A DNA stretch of 64,000 bases, taken from NCBI GenBank assembly GCA_951799425.1, contig OX637405.1, positions 18,015,089-18,079,088 of the forward strand, in the 5' to 3' direction. Under the pieces are notes generated by a model that was given only the letters and a program-made list of their open reading frames with translations, did not search any database and was not told where the DNA came from. Source of the stretch: Ilex aquifolium (lineage: Eukaryota; Streptophyta; Magnoliopsida; Aquifoliales; Aquifoliaceae). Shown here one piece after another: positions 1 through 10,200 of the stretch. Each line of letters starts with the position of its first letter. Positions within the stretch are counted from its first letter, which is position 1. Made by a program: the position numbers and the translations under genes.

Positions 1-1759
1 CCTTTGACACCTATCACAAGTTAAACAAAAGGCATGGACATCTTTGAAAAGTGTGGGCCAGTAAAATCCACACTGCAATATTTTTGCAGCTATTTTTCTT
101 GATGAAAAGTGGCCACCGCATGCTTCAGAATGACAAAAATGTTATTACCTGTCTACTTTCATGAGCAGGGATGTAACATCTTATGATTTGATCTTTACAG
201 TACTTGAATACGTAAGGATCCTCCCAAAAGAAGTTACGAACCTCCCTCAGAAATTTCTTTTTGTCCAACATGGTAAAGGATGGAGGGAGTGTACTAGTAG
301 CAAGAAAGTTAGCAATGTCTGCATACCATGGTGTCCTATCAATCATGAACAGTTGTTCATCGGGGAATTTCTCATTAATTGGCAGTCCATCCTCATGAGA
401 TTCATAGGTTAGTCTGGACAGATGATCTGCCACCACATTCTCGACACCTTTCTTGTCCTTGATGACAAGATCAAACTCTTGGAGCAAAAGTATCCATCTC
501 AAGAGTCTTGGTTTGGCGTCCTTCTTTGTGAGCAAAAATTTTAGGGCTGCATGGTCAGTGAATACAGTAACAGAAGAACCAACAAGATAAGAACGAAATT
601 TTTCCAGTGCAAAAACTACAGCAAGCAATTCTTTCTCAGTTGTCGAATAATTCATTTGAGCATCATTCAAAGTTTTGCTTGCATAGTAAATCACATGGGG
701 TTTCTTATCTTTTCTTTGTCCCAATACAGCACCTACAGCAAAATCACTTGCATCACACATTAGTTCAAAGGGAAGATTCCAGTCAGGGGGTTGCATTATT
801 GGTGCATAAATTAACATGTCTTTTAGCTTGTCAAAGGCTTTTTGGCATGCTTCATTCCAATCAAAGATTACATCCTGACTTAGGAGGTGACACATGGGTT
901 TTGCTATGGTACTGAAATCTTTTATGAATCTCCTGTAGAAACCTGCATGTCCTAGGAATGATCGAACATCCTTTACAGTCTTAGGGGCAGACAAATTTCC
1001 AATCAGATCTATTTTTGCCTTGTCAACTTTCATACCTTCAGACGACACAATGTGACCAAGGACAATGCCCTGTGTTACCATAAAATGACATTTTTCCCAA
1101 TTGAGCACTAGGTTGGCTTCCTTACATCTGATCAGTACTTTCTCCAGATTGGTTAAACACAAATCGAAGGAATCACCATAGACAGAGAAGTCATCCATGA
1201 ATACTTCCAAAATTTTTTCAACCATATCACTGAACAAGCCTAGCATACATCTTTGGAATGTTGCAGGAGCGTTACAAAGTCCAAATGGCATCCTTTTGAA
1301 TGCAAAGGTGCCAAAGGGGCATGTGAATGTTGTTTTCTCCTGATCATCTAGGGCTATCTCAATTTGTTTATACCCTGAATACCCATCTAAAAAACAGTAA
1401 AATGCATGGCCTGCATATTTGAGGTCAGATGGGAGAGGTTTCAATTCAGGCTTTGGTGGGCTAACACTTGATGAGACTGGCTTTGTGCCAATTGGTGAAA
1501 TTTCTTCGAATTTGGGTGCCCATGTCTCAACAGTATGAGTAGGGCCACTTGGTGGATTTGGGTCATCATCTGTTGTTTCTGATGAGATGAGTTCTAACAG
1601 AGATGATTCAGTAGGATCCTCACAGAATGTATCATCCAGATGTTCCTGTATCAAAGATTCTGTGGAGTTTACTTCCCTTTCTTCCTTTTCTTCTTCTGGA
1701 TGTTTAGCAATATTGAAAATGTTCAGTTCGAGAGTCATATTCCCAAAAGTTAATTTCAT
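1..1759 (-). pseudogene. Athila-like pol: RT, RNase H and integrase zinc-finger start (broken)
   Basis: Reads from 1759 downwards. After a ~110-residue acidic linker comes the palm of reverse transcriptase ([20 protein letters not shown], catalytic FMDDFSVYG), then RNase H with its acidic residues in [25 protein letters not shown] and VVADHLSRL. The linker ends at KYA and jumps straight to [13 protein letters not shown] near 1411; relatives have about 150 residues of RT fingers there, so an in-frame deletion removes the N-terminal RT. The frame ends at 125 because of what looks like one extra base in a T run near 134-138. Beyond it, 1-146 still encodes the integrase H2C2 zinc-binding region (ACGGHFSSRK, then CLTCDRCQ). 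Confidence 0.88.
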
Positions 1760-1900
1760 GACTCCATTCCTGCAATTGATTAAGGCATTGGAAGTTTCTA
1801 GGAATGGCCGACCAAGAATGACGGGAATTTGGTTCTCCGAATTTATTGCTGGTTGAGTATCCAGAACAATGAAGTCAACAGGGAAGACAAAACTATCTAC

Positions 1901-3325
1901 TTAGACAAGCACATCTTCAACAATCTCTCTGGGGGTTTTGACAGATCTGTCGGCCAACTGGAGTGTGACACAAGTGGGTTTAAGTTCACCCAAACCTAAC
2001 TGCTGATAGACAGAGTAAGGTAGCAAATTAACGCTGGCTCCAAGGTCTAACAAAGCTTGTTCAATCCTGAAGTTCCCAATGATACATGAGACAGTCGGAC
2101 ACCCTGGGTCTTTGTATTTTAGAAGGGTTTTATGTTGAAGAAGAGCACTAGCTTGTTCCGTTAGGAAAGCTGTCTTTTGGACATTCTGGCTTCTCTTGAC
2201 TGTGCACAAGTCTTTTAGAAACTTGGCATAAGACGGAACTTGTTTGATTGCATCCAGAAGTGGGATGTTGATATTTACTTGCTTAAAAAGCTCATAAATT
2301 TCAGGCTGATTTTTCACTTTCTGTTTGGTTTTGAGTCGATGAGGAAACGGAGCCGGAATGGGATACGAAGGTTCCCTTTTCTCAGAAGGTTCTGGCTCTT
2401 GTTCAATCACAGGCTCAGGGTCTTTCTCAAGTTCAGTCTCAATTGGTTCAGGTTCAGATGATGGATTGGCTGGGCTTGACTCAGGTCTTGGCTTGGGAAT
2501 GAGTATGTCTCTGATTGTCTTGTCAATCACCTTGCCACTTCTTAGTGTCGTGACAACTTGGGCTTGGTCTTGGGTGTTTCCTGTTGTTGAAGGGTTCCTT
2601 ACATGGAATTGGCCTTGTGGTTGCTTTGGTTGGGCAGGAAACTTGCCCTTTTCGTGTATGACCATGGATTGAGTCAACTTTTGGATGTGGCTTTTAAGAT
2701 CCTCAAAAGATTGAGTGGTCTGGGTTTTGAAATCAGTGAAAGCCTGTGTGGAATTATTGTTATAATTCATTTGGTTTTGCATGAACTGATTCAGTGTGTC
2801 CTCAAGGTTCCTCTTTTGTGGTGGTTGATATGGTTGATATGCAGGAGGTCCTTGGGATGGTGGGTATAGCCCTTGTTGTTGGTTCATGGGTATTAGTTGT
2901 GTGTTCTTCCAACTGAAGTTAGGGTGGTTTCGCCACCCTGGATTGTATGTTTCAGAATATGGGTTGGAGTAGGGCTTGTTGAAGTTGGAAACTGCACGTG
3001 TTTGTTCCAACAAGACTTCTTTGAATGTTGGGATGGTGGGACACTCCCCAGTAGGGTGTCCTGTTAGCGCACAGATTCCACACACTTGCTCGGTGGAAGG
3101 GCTAACATCAACTTGATGGACTTTCTTCATCTCTAAAGCTTCAAGCTTTCTAGACAATGTGGACATTTTTGCTCTCAAGTCATCATCCTCTCTCAAGACA
3201 TATTTTCCTCCTTGGGAAGTAGATGGTCTGGCTTCTATAGTGGTAGGGGAGGCTGAGTCCCACATCTGAGAACTGTCAGATATGGTGTCGAAAAAATTGA
3301 ATGCCTCCTCCGGACTTTTTCCCAT
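1901..3325 (-). pseudogene. Athila-like gag C-terminus, zinc knuckle and protease
   Basis: 474 codons, in frame with both the upstream gag and the downstream pol. One CCHC zinc knuckle (CGICALTGHPTGEC, residues ~82-95) binds the genomic RNA. A Pro/Gln-rich linker and an acidic Glu/Pro-rich stretch follow. The C-terminus carries the aspartic protease core LLDLGASVNLLP, the D-L-G-A form usual in Athila. A TAA at 1901-1903 truncates the protease just after its core; the same frame continues open to 1759. Protease and pol would come from one polyprotein if this stop were absent, so it is a decay mutation rather than a gene boundary. Confidence 0.85.
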
Positions 3326-3334
3326 GAATTCTCC

Positions 3335-4036
3335 TTAGGCCATCATTTCGACAAACTGACGTAGTCTAGAGGGTAAGGAGTTATAGAAAAATCCTACCAA
3401 AGTCCAATTTTCAAAAGCATGATGTGGGCAGGATTGGAGCAGATCTTTGAATCTCTCCCAACTTTGATAAAAAGTTTCTCCTTCTTCAACCGCAAAATTC
3501 ATGATTTGCCTTTTTAGTGCATTTGTGCGGTCTAGAGGAAAAAACTTTCTAAAAAATTCATTTTGTAATGCTTGCCAGTTGGGTATTGAAAAAGCTTTTA
3601 AAGAATTTAACAATTGTTTGGCTCTATCCCTCAAGGAGAAAGAAAACAGTTTCATCTTGGCCAATTCAGAATTGTCTTGAAATGTTCCACACACTTCCTC
3701 AAAATCTTTTATATGAAGATATGAATTTTCTGCATCCAATCCATGAAACACGGGTAATAACTGCACTGTCCCCGGCTTTACAGTAAAGAGGGGAGCATTT
3801 TCAGGAAAAATAAAACAAGAGGGGACACTGTTTCTTGTGGGATTTAAGTAATCCTGCAAAGTTCGGATGTTAGGGACCTCCTCCTCTCTCATAGGGACTT
3901 CACCATTTCTTTCATTATTTGCCATACTACCCTCACAAGAGTCTGCTACTGATCTAGGTGAATTTGGTTCAGGCTGATTCACGGACTCACACGATTCTGC
4001 CGACAAATTTTGGAAGCGAGGAGTGCCCTCAGTCAT
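3335..4036 (-). pseudogene. Athila-like gag N-terminal (capsid) part
   Basis: Begins at an ATG (4034-4036) about 95 bases downstream of the PBS, the expected gag position. It contains the retrotransposon gag core (ENSYLHIKDFEEVC, LFSFSLRDRAKQLL, FFRKFFPLDRT, ESWERFKDLLQSCPHH-like). It ends at a TAA at 3335-3337, but the frame resumes directly as GEFMGKSPEEAF in the next reading segment, showing that one nonsense codon split a single gag. Gag forms the virus-like particle that packages the element RNA in the cytoplasm. Confidence 0.85.
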
Positions 4037-4131
4037 AAAGAAAATAAAACAAAGTTATTTACAGTAAATCAAAGACTATACACAACGTTGAAGGTCTTTT
4101 TACCTTTCACCTTAAAACACCTTTTAAAGGT

Positions 4132-4149
4132 TCCTCGGCAACGGCACCA
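4132..4149 (-). other. Primer binding site (tRNA-Asp type) of element A
   Basis: The plus strand reads TCCTCGGCAACGGCACCA, the tRNA-Asp 3' end (TCCCCGGCAACGGCGCCA) with two mismatches. It lies six bases inside the LTR end (TGTTCTTG at 4156 on the plus strand), the spacing seen in Athila elements. Confidence 0.85.
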
Positions 4150-5452
4150 AAAACTTGTTCTTGATCCGAAATGTGTACACCCAAGTGCAGGCAATCAAGC
4201 TGTAGTAATAATCCGGTTTGAGTCCGGAGTCGAATCCACAGGGAACTTTTATTGATATTTCTGAGATAAGCAGTGGTAGAGACCTATTGATTGTAACCCT
4301 TGAGATTTGCTGTGAGATATGAGTTTTCCTGGACAAAATATAAGATTCTTTCCAAGAGGATTTTCTTAACAAAACAGGAGATAAGTGCTAACTAAAAAGA
4401 GTCACTCTTTAGTGCAAGGATCTGGACATGTAGTTAGTTATCCGGTTTGTCATAATTGTGCTTGATAACTCAATTAACTCCCGTGTCAACAGCAAGTTAA
4501 TCGAAAGATAAAGATGGATTGTGAGAATTAAGAACATGATTTCGATGTCTTTCTAGAAGTTTACAAGAATTGCCTGTGCCGAGACTTAACCCGTCTACAA
4601 ACAAGCAAGTGTTTCTACAAGACATCCGATCATGATATTAATATTCCATTCTTTAAATGAAGTACAATAAGGGGGAGGATTGAAGGGTAGTCATGAGGAT
4701 CTAGCTGAGGTACTTGCCTTGAACTGATGAGTCTTTCTATGCAAGAGTCATCCGTGTCATAGAAAGAGCCCACAGTTATACAAAGTACCTTAGCTTTGCT
4801 AGATGCAATCAATCATCCAATAACAAGAAGAAATAAACGTTAAGCATAAAAACAATGCACAAATGTGATTCCCGGATAACTTATACATGCCTTTCTCCTC
4901 TTACTAAAGAGTGAATGAGAAACTACTCACTCTTCATGGCTTGGGTAAAGCTAGAAAAGTGAGTGATGCTCATCCCTCCAAGCAGAGAACTTAAAAGATA
5001 AAGTAACAACAAACACGGAGCCAATCTTTAACAAAGAATGGGTGAATCACGTTCCACCTTTCACGGCTTTGGTAAAGCTCTAGAAAAGTGGAAGAGTTTC
5101 ACTCTTCTAAGAAAGAAAGAAGCTCAAGCAATGGAAGTGAAATGCATGAACAATAAAAGTAGAAGAAAGCTAGTCACATTTGGAGGGTGGCTTCCTCAAC
5201 CAAGAATTCGAGGGTTGCTTCCTCAACCAAAAGATGAACTATCTCTCTTCTATGCATGTAAAATGAAAGCATAAGCATTAGCATAAGCATAAAACTAATT
5301 TATAACAAGGAAGAGATGTTGGACTAAAGCCAAACTAATCTCTAAGATAAAGACTTCATACAAGGAAAATAAGCTAAATCTACAATGTGAGTGGGAGTTT
5401 AAGCCTCCATCAACTTTTCTACTTGGCTCCTTTAGCTCTCCAACAAGGGGAG

Positions 5453-5460
5453 TATTTATA
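5453..5460 (-). promoter_or_regulatory. TATA box of the element A LTR
   Basis: TATAAATA on the minus strand, followed by ACTCCCC. It is about 90 bases downstream of the nearest palindrome of the U3 array and is the expected element promoter. Confidence 0.6.
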
Positions 5461-5552
5461 GGCAAGAGGAGGAGACAAGAGGAGGTGAAGGAATAGTGTT
5501 TGCTGCCCAATTCCAAGTGAAAAGTCAACCACTCTGCTGCCAGTCTGTGGAG

Positions 5553-5920
5553 AACGTTCGAACGTGAGTTGGCGTTCGAACGTTGTTTCTATTTTTGCAC
5601 TAAGGGCGTTCGAACGTTAACTGCCGTTCGAACGTTTCTTCTATTTTTGCACTAAGGGCGTTCGAATGCCAGATGTGTTCTGACCCTTTCACTCGACTGG
5701 TCTGTTGGTCTTCTGTGAAGTTCAGTTCCAACTCTATGCAGTAGTCTGGTCTTCAATCAACTCAAGTGCACGTTCGAACGTGAGTTGGCGTTCGAACGTG
5801 ACACTCAAGTGCTTCAGAGCTTCAGTCTTCTTTCCTAACTGCAACACGCCTTCTCTTAGCAGTTGAGTCTGCTACAGTGTAATGTGGACGTTCGAACGTG
5901 AGTTGGCGTTCGAACGTTCT
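5553..5920. repeat. Array of paired ACGTTCGAACGT palindromes in U3
   Basis: Four pairs (starting near 5553, 5606, 5770 and 5888) and one degenerate single copy near 5657. Within each pair the two CGTTCGAACG cores start exactly 18 bases apart. Three pairs have spacer TGAGTTGG and one has TTAACTGC, so the distance is kept while sequence varies. The array is 90-460 bases upstream of the TATA box. Confidence 0.8.
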
Positions 5921-6101
5921 GGCTGTGCTCCAAGCTTCTCCAATTTTGGGCTCTAATGTGCTGGTGTTGCATCCAAGTGTGGTACTTGTTGTTCTTGGGT
6001 CCTTGTTCAGTTTAGGGCCTGAAATGACATCACTTAAACTCCATCAAAGTACAATTAGTCTTAAAACGGCATAGTAATATGCTAATTTTAAGTGCTAATC
6101 A

Positions 6102-6615
6102 CTGTCAATCATGGTGACACGGCTTTTCCAGCACACATTCCCGAGTGAGCCCATCCCCGGAGGACCTCCGCCACAGCCTGCTGGACCCTCGACCACTGCT
6201 CCTATACCTTCTACGACTGTGGAGGTGGGAGATGATGACGAAGATAAGGGGACGGAGTCTGAGTCTGAGACTGAGGAGGAGGATGCTTTCGATGAGGACT
6301 TCTGTATTTTATTTTGAATTTTGGTTGTACATAGCTAGGGTTTCTTGTGTTGGCCAGTAGAAACATCTTTAGGTTTTGGCCGTTTTGTTTTGGAACTCGA
6401 ACCCAATGTAAAGAATTTTTGAAAATGATCAATAAAATACCACAGTTGTTTTGTTTAATCATTGCCCAAATCTATTTATTTAATTGCAATATGATTTATG
6501 CATTTTAAGTGTTTGGATGTTTACTTGTATGTATGTTTGGATTTTGTTTTAATTTATAGCTAGTGGTTTAAAGTAAATGTTTGCTAGGGACTAGCAAAGC
6601 TCAAGTTGGGGGGTG
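6102..6615 (+). pseudogene. Tail of a plus-strand Athila-like element B: acidic ORF end and PPT
   Basis: Only the last ~510 bases of the internal region remain, because element A was inserted at 6101/6102. An open frame at 6111-6317 encodes a Pro/Thr-rich then very acidic tail (EVGDDDEDKGTESESETEEED), as at the C-terminus of the extra 3' ORF of Athila elements; this is a resemblance only. It is followed by 3' UTR and a polypurine tract (core TTGGGGGG) ending at 6615. An 8-bp stem hairpin TTTGCTAG-GGA-CTAGCAAA (6580-6598) sits directly before the PPT. Confidence 0.65.
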
Positions 6616-8319
6616 TGATTAGCACAAAAATATTACATATATTATATGCTAATATGCCGTTTTATACTTGCTTTTGTCATGAAATTGGGGAGAAATGCGT
6701 TTAATCTTCTCTTTGATGGAGTTTTGTGTAAATACAGGTAAAAAGATGTAAATGGTTCGAGTTAGGCCCCCATTGAAGTGTTTGAAGTCAATGAAGATGA
6801 GGGGATGACTTAAAAGAAGGTTTGGAGGGTGAAGAAATCAAGAAAAATACAGTTTTGATGAAAACCTTCCGGAATGTTTGGCTAAAAACCTTCCGGAAGG
6901 TTTTGCCTTGGTCTGCCTATTCACTGCCAAAACCTTCCGGAAGGTTTTGTCTACTAGAATGAACCTTCCAAAAGGTTTTGCTTACTGGTTTTCCATTTTA
7001 ACTGTTCCGGCACAAACTTTTCGGAAGGTTTTGCCCAGATTGCCCAGACAGCCTGCAACTAAAGCTCTGCCATTTGGGGGTCCCACCTACACTTATCCCA
7101 CTTGTCCCCTGACATTCCTTACACATCTACAGGCCTCCCAACACCCATTCTTGGACTTTGAAGGCTTGGGCATTTATGAGGAGGAGAGAGATGAGGAAGA
7201 GTTAGGAGATAAAGGCTAGGCTTGTCCTAGCCTGCCCAATGCCATCAAGTCAGCCCCCTTTTGATTGGAAGGCCTGTCACACACATATGAATCTCTCCAT
7301 GGACGAAAATGTATCATTCATTATGATTATTCAGTTTGTATTGCATTGTAGAGAGAGGAGCTCTAGGTAAAAGACATAGTTAGAGAGAGAAAGCTTAGTT
7401 TTTTTACATTTCTTCCACCCATTTCACTTGTAATCTTTCTCAAGACTCTTGTAAGCTTCATTTAATGTCTTTAATGTCATTTATTACAAGTAATTTTCAA
7501 GTTTAGTTCTACATTTTGGATTTCACCATTGTTGCAGGAAATTTTCTTCATTTCAAGTTTTAAAATGGGTATTGAATGTTTTTATTGCTAGTTTAAGTTT
7601 CCTTGCATTAAACTAAGTTCCAATCTTCATTTCTTTACAATGTCTCTTTATTACATTTATGTTCTTGCTTTAATTATGAGTAGCTAAACTTTAAGTTGGC
7701 TAATCCAAGGGAGAACTCTTCTTGGGTATGCCATTTCAACTCATTTTCATTCCTCCTCATAGTGTACGTTGATTCGGTTTGACAGGATTGAGTGTGGACA
7801 TGGTTGTGAGTCTTTGATATCCCGTAGACTTGTCACGGGGTATGCTTGGATCCTCACCTCCACCCTAGTCCCTCGCTTCCCACGAATCAATCGAACATCT
7901 AGACACCATTGGGGGAAGGTCTCAAGTTGAGTTGACATTCCCATTGGAATGACCCCTTCGGATTAGCTGACACTTGTTCCTATTTCAATTTCATCAAAAC
8001 ACAATCACAAACCAAACTCAAACATCAAAAGATTTTTACACTTTTCTTTTTGTTCACCAAAATCACCTTCAACACGATTCACCTCCTTCCCTGAGGAGAC
8101 GACCTTGGAATACGATTTCCAAGTAAAACACGACACTCGAAAGTCTCTCTGCGCTTGGGAAGCACTTTTGTTCACACGCACACACACATTTCATTCCACA
8201 CATCCGTTTTCCCATTTCTTGCATTGACCCCGAGTGAGAGTGACACACACCCACACACATAAGTCATATACACATTGAGGGTTCATGTACGGAGATTAGG
8301 AATACAACGGAAAACATCA
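6616..8319 (+). repeat. 3' LTR of plus-strand Athila-like element B (1704 bp)
   Basis: Starts TGATTAGCACAAAAATATT directly after the PPT and ends ...ACGGAAAACATCA at 8319, where chromovirus LTR sequence begins. Its second half aligns by eye with the LTRs at 19062-20958, 23456-25289 and 28618-30480 (shared blocks such as GACGACCTTGGAATA and CCTCCTCATAG/CCTCCC-type segments), so all belong to one broad family. No PBS follows, consistent with a 3' LTR. U3 carries AACCTTCCGGAAGGTT palindromes. Confidence 0.8.
6862..7042. repeat. Array of AACCTTCCGGAAGGTT palindromes in U3 of LTR B
   Basis: At least three good and three degenerate copies of a 16-base palindrome centred on CCGG, near 6862, 6888, 6930, 6962 and 7017. 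It occupies the same slot (about 250-430 bases from the LTR start) as the unrelated ACGTTCGAACGT array in LTR A. Spacing is irregular. Confidence 0.75.
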
Positions 8320-9461
8320 AGCAACTCCCATAACACATGTCATGTCATGCGTATGCATCTGGGTATTCCAAGCCCCCATCATTGATGTTAGACATCCAAC
8401 GACCATTTTATTAAAAAAAAAACCTTGTGTCTTTCTTGGGTTAGGTGTTTATGGACTTCCACCAATGGTCATCTAATCGACATGGCATCAATGGACTTTC
8501 ACCAATGTTTCCGCTTACACCGACAAAATTTATGGACTCAATACCAATGGGAATGCATATCCAAAATTACCAGATGTCACACCCAAGAGAGAATCTAACA
8601 CTTCTTGTTAATCCTAACACGTTTATCAATGCAAATCCGTGTGACTCAGTCAAACCTAGACCCAACTTTCATGAGCCCGCGTATCAACCCACCAAATATG
8701 GTGTTTGATTAAAAATATGCACACACCCACACTTATGTCAAATGTCCACGAATGCGATGCTACCCGTGCAATTGAAAATGTAATGTACAATTACATTTCA
8801 TATCATTATGCAATTGAATTGTATAATTGCATTTTATATTACATGTTCATCATACCATAAGGCATATAATGAACATATCCATTTTCCACAAACATTCCCA
8901 AAATCCTCAAATGTCAATTGCATCACAAAGCATATAATAGCATTTCATATCCAAATAACATACTTGGATTCCTAAGCATTTTATCAAACACTTAGTAGGC
9001 AAAAATATGTAAACACATAGAATGCCCAAACAACACATTCCTCATGAAATTCAAACCAATCAATTTCATCAAACCCAAATCATGCAAGAATTGGTTTAAA
9101 CATACTCTCATACCCATTTTCCATATTCAAGCTACACTAGGTGTGTGCTAAACAAGAGAATTAATCTCTAATCACCCTACCCATTTCATATACAACCCTA
9201 GGTTGAAAATAAACCTAGTTAGGAGGGAACACTACCTCTTGTAGCATATGTCCGTGTAGTAGAAGCCTCAAAGACTCCAAATCAAGCCTTCCAAAATTTA
9301 TCCCAAAATTCTCGTCTTTGAGATTTTGAAGAAAACCACGATCGTTGGCATGGTTGCGTAGTTCTCGTTGTGTAAAGCGACTTTAACTTTTGGCCTGAAG
9401 CGATCCGATGGTTGGATCTTGGCCGATAAAGGGAAGAAGGTGAAGAGAGCTTTGAGTTTTT

Positions 9462-9544
<83 letters not shown>

Positions 9545-9988
9545 GGAAATGGCTAAAGAAATGGGGGAAGAAATCTAATTTTTTTTGCCCTTTTTATACT
9601 CCTCAAACACTTGACCCTCGTTACGTCACACGTCTCACTTCGTTTGGTCCAATTTTTTTTTATCCCAAATGATTAAATCTCATCCCATATTGAGTTTAGT
9701 GTATTTTTATTCAACTAATTTAAAATTATTTCTTGGGTTTCGCGAATAAATTTTGATCACATTTACTTTAGTCGTGTGACGCCCGATCACGTCGTAAATG
9801 CAAAAAATATGACTGTCTTGGAATTTGACGAAAATTGACTAAGTAGCTAGATTTTGCGAAACGAATCCAAAAGTTAGGTTCATTTCGTCATCTGAGTTCT
9901 AAAAAAATTTGAATTTTTAACCCGTACCGTAACGACTAATTACAATTTTTTCATTTTTAATAAAATTTTAATTTTCCCACATTTTACA
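8320..9988 (-). repeat. Chromovirus LTR fragment (i)
   Basis: Matches the middle and U3 half of the LTR at 31099-33657 in the same orientation (for example CTCCCATAACACATG, TTATGGACT, CCTAGGTTG, TCGTCTTTGAGAT). It ends with ...ATTTTACA at 9988, the rc of the LTR start TGTAAAA. The other end is cut at 8320 by LTR B. It holds no gene. A compound microsatellite lies just downstream of its promoter region. Confidence 0.75.
9463..9544. repeat. Compound microsatellite (CT)n(AT)n(T)n
   Basis: About 35 bases of CT, 30 of AT and 17 of T in uninterrupted succession. Sister LTRs have only a short pyrimidine-rich tract (CTTTCTCTCTC) at this place, so the microsatellite expanded from an LTR-encoded tract. 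Confidence 0.9.
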
Positions 9989-10200
9989 CCGGTGGGGCTC
10001 GGTTTTGCATTGCATACATGAGTTCCATCTCATGGCATGATATGAAATTGTAGCATTCATTTATGAAAAGTTTGTGTTTGAATGAATGCTTGATTTGATG
10101 ACTTGTATGTGACATTTCATATGCATTTGGGTTGGAGAGTAGCATCCTTAGAATATATCAATGCCCTCACTTGGGCCCATGTCAACGCCCCCGTTCCTAC
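9989..10200 (+). repeat. Chromovirus LTR fragment in opposite orientation
   Basis: GGGGCTCGGTTTTGCATTGC and CATTTCATATGCATTTGGGT match the plus-strand reading of the LTR middle near 31900-32080 reverse-complemented, including the conserved GGTTGGAGAGTA block. It joins head-to-head with the start of LTR fragment (i) at 9988/9989. The homology fades near 10200. Confidence 0.5.

Larger units (their letters stand above)
1..6101 (-). mobile_element. Athila-like Ty3/gypsy retrotransposon A, 5' part (runs off left edge)
   Basis: On the minus strand the order is 5' LTR (4156-6101), tRNA-Asp-type PBS, gag, protease, RT/RNase H and the beginning of integrase, which leaves the window at base 1. The single long gag-pol frame, the RT motif FMDDFSVYG and the PBS are typical of the Athila branch of Ty3/gypsy. 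The LTR end at 6101 abuts the tail of a plus-strand Athila-like element, so A was inserted into it; the candidate 5-bp target duplication on this side is CTGTC (6102-6106), and its partner lies outside the window. The coding frame carries two nonsense codons, an RT deletion and a frameshift, so this copy cannot be autonomous. Confidence 0.9.
4156..6101 (-). repeat. 5' LTR of element A (1946 bp)
   Basis: On the minus strand it starts TGATTAGCACTTAAAATTAG at 6101 and ends in CA at 4156, next to the PBS. A TATA box TATAAATA lies at 5453-5460 (minus strand), about 640 bases from the LTR start, so most of the upstream part is U3. U3 carries an array of ACGTTCGAACGT palindromes. The remainder has no coding potential; short open frames inside it do not resemble genes. 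Confidence 0.85.

Noticed and set aside
6878-7219. 113-residue plus-strand frame with FRKV repeats
   Set aside because: Translation of the AACCTTCCGGAAGGTT array in U3 of LTR B.
9368-9556. Open frame with Ser-Leu and Tyr-Ile repeats
   Set aside because: Translation of the CT/AT/T microsatellite in an LTR fragment.
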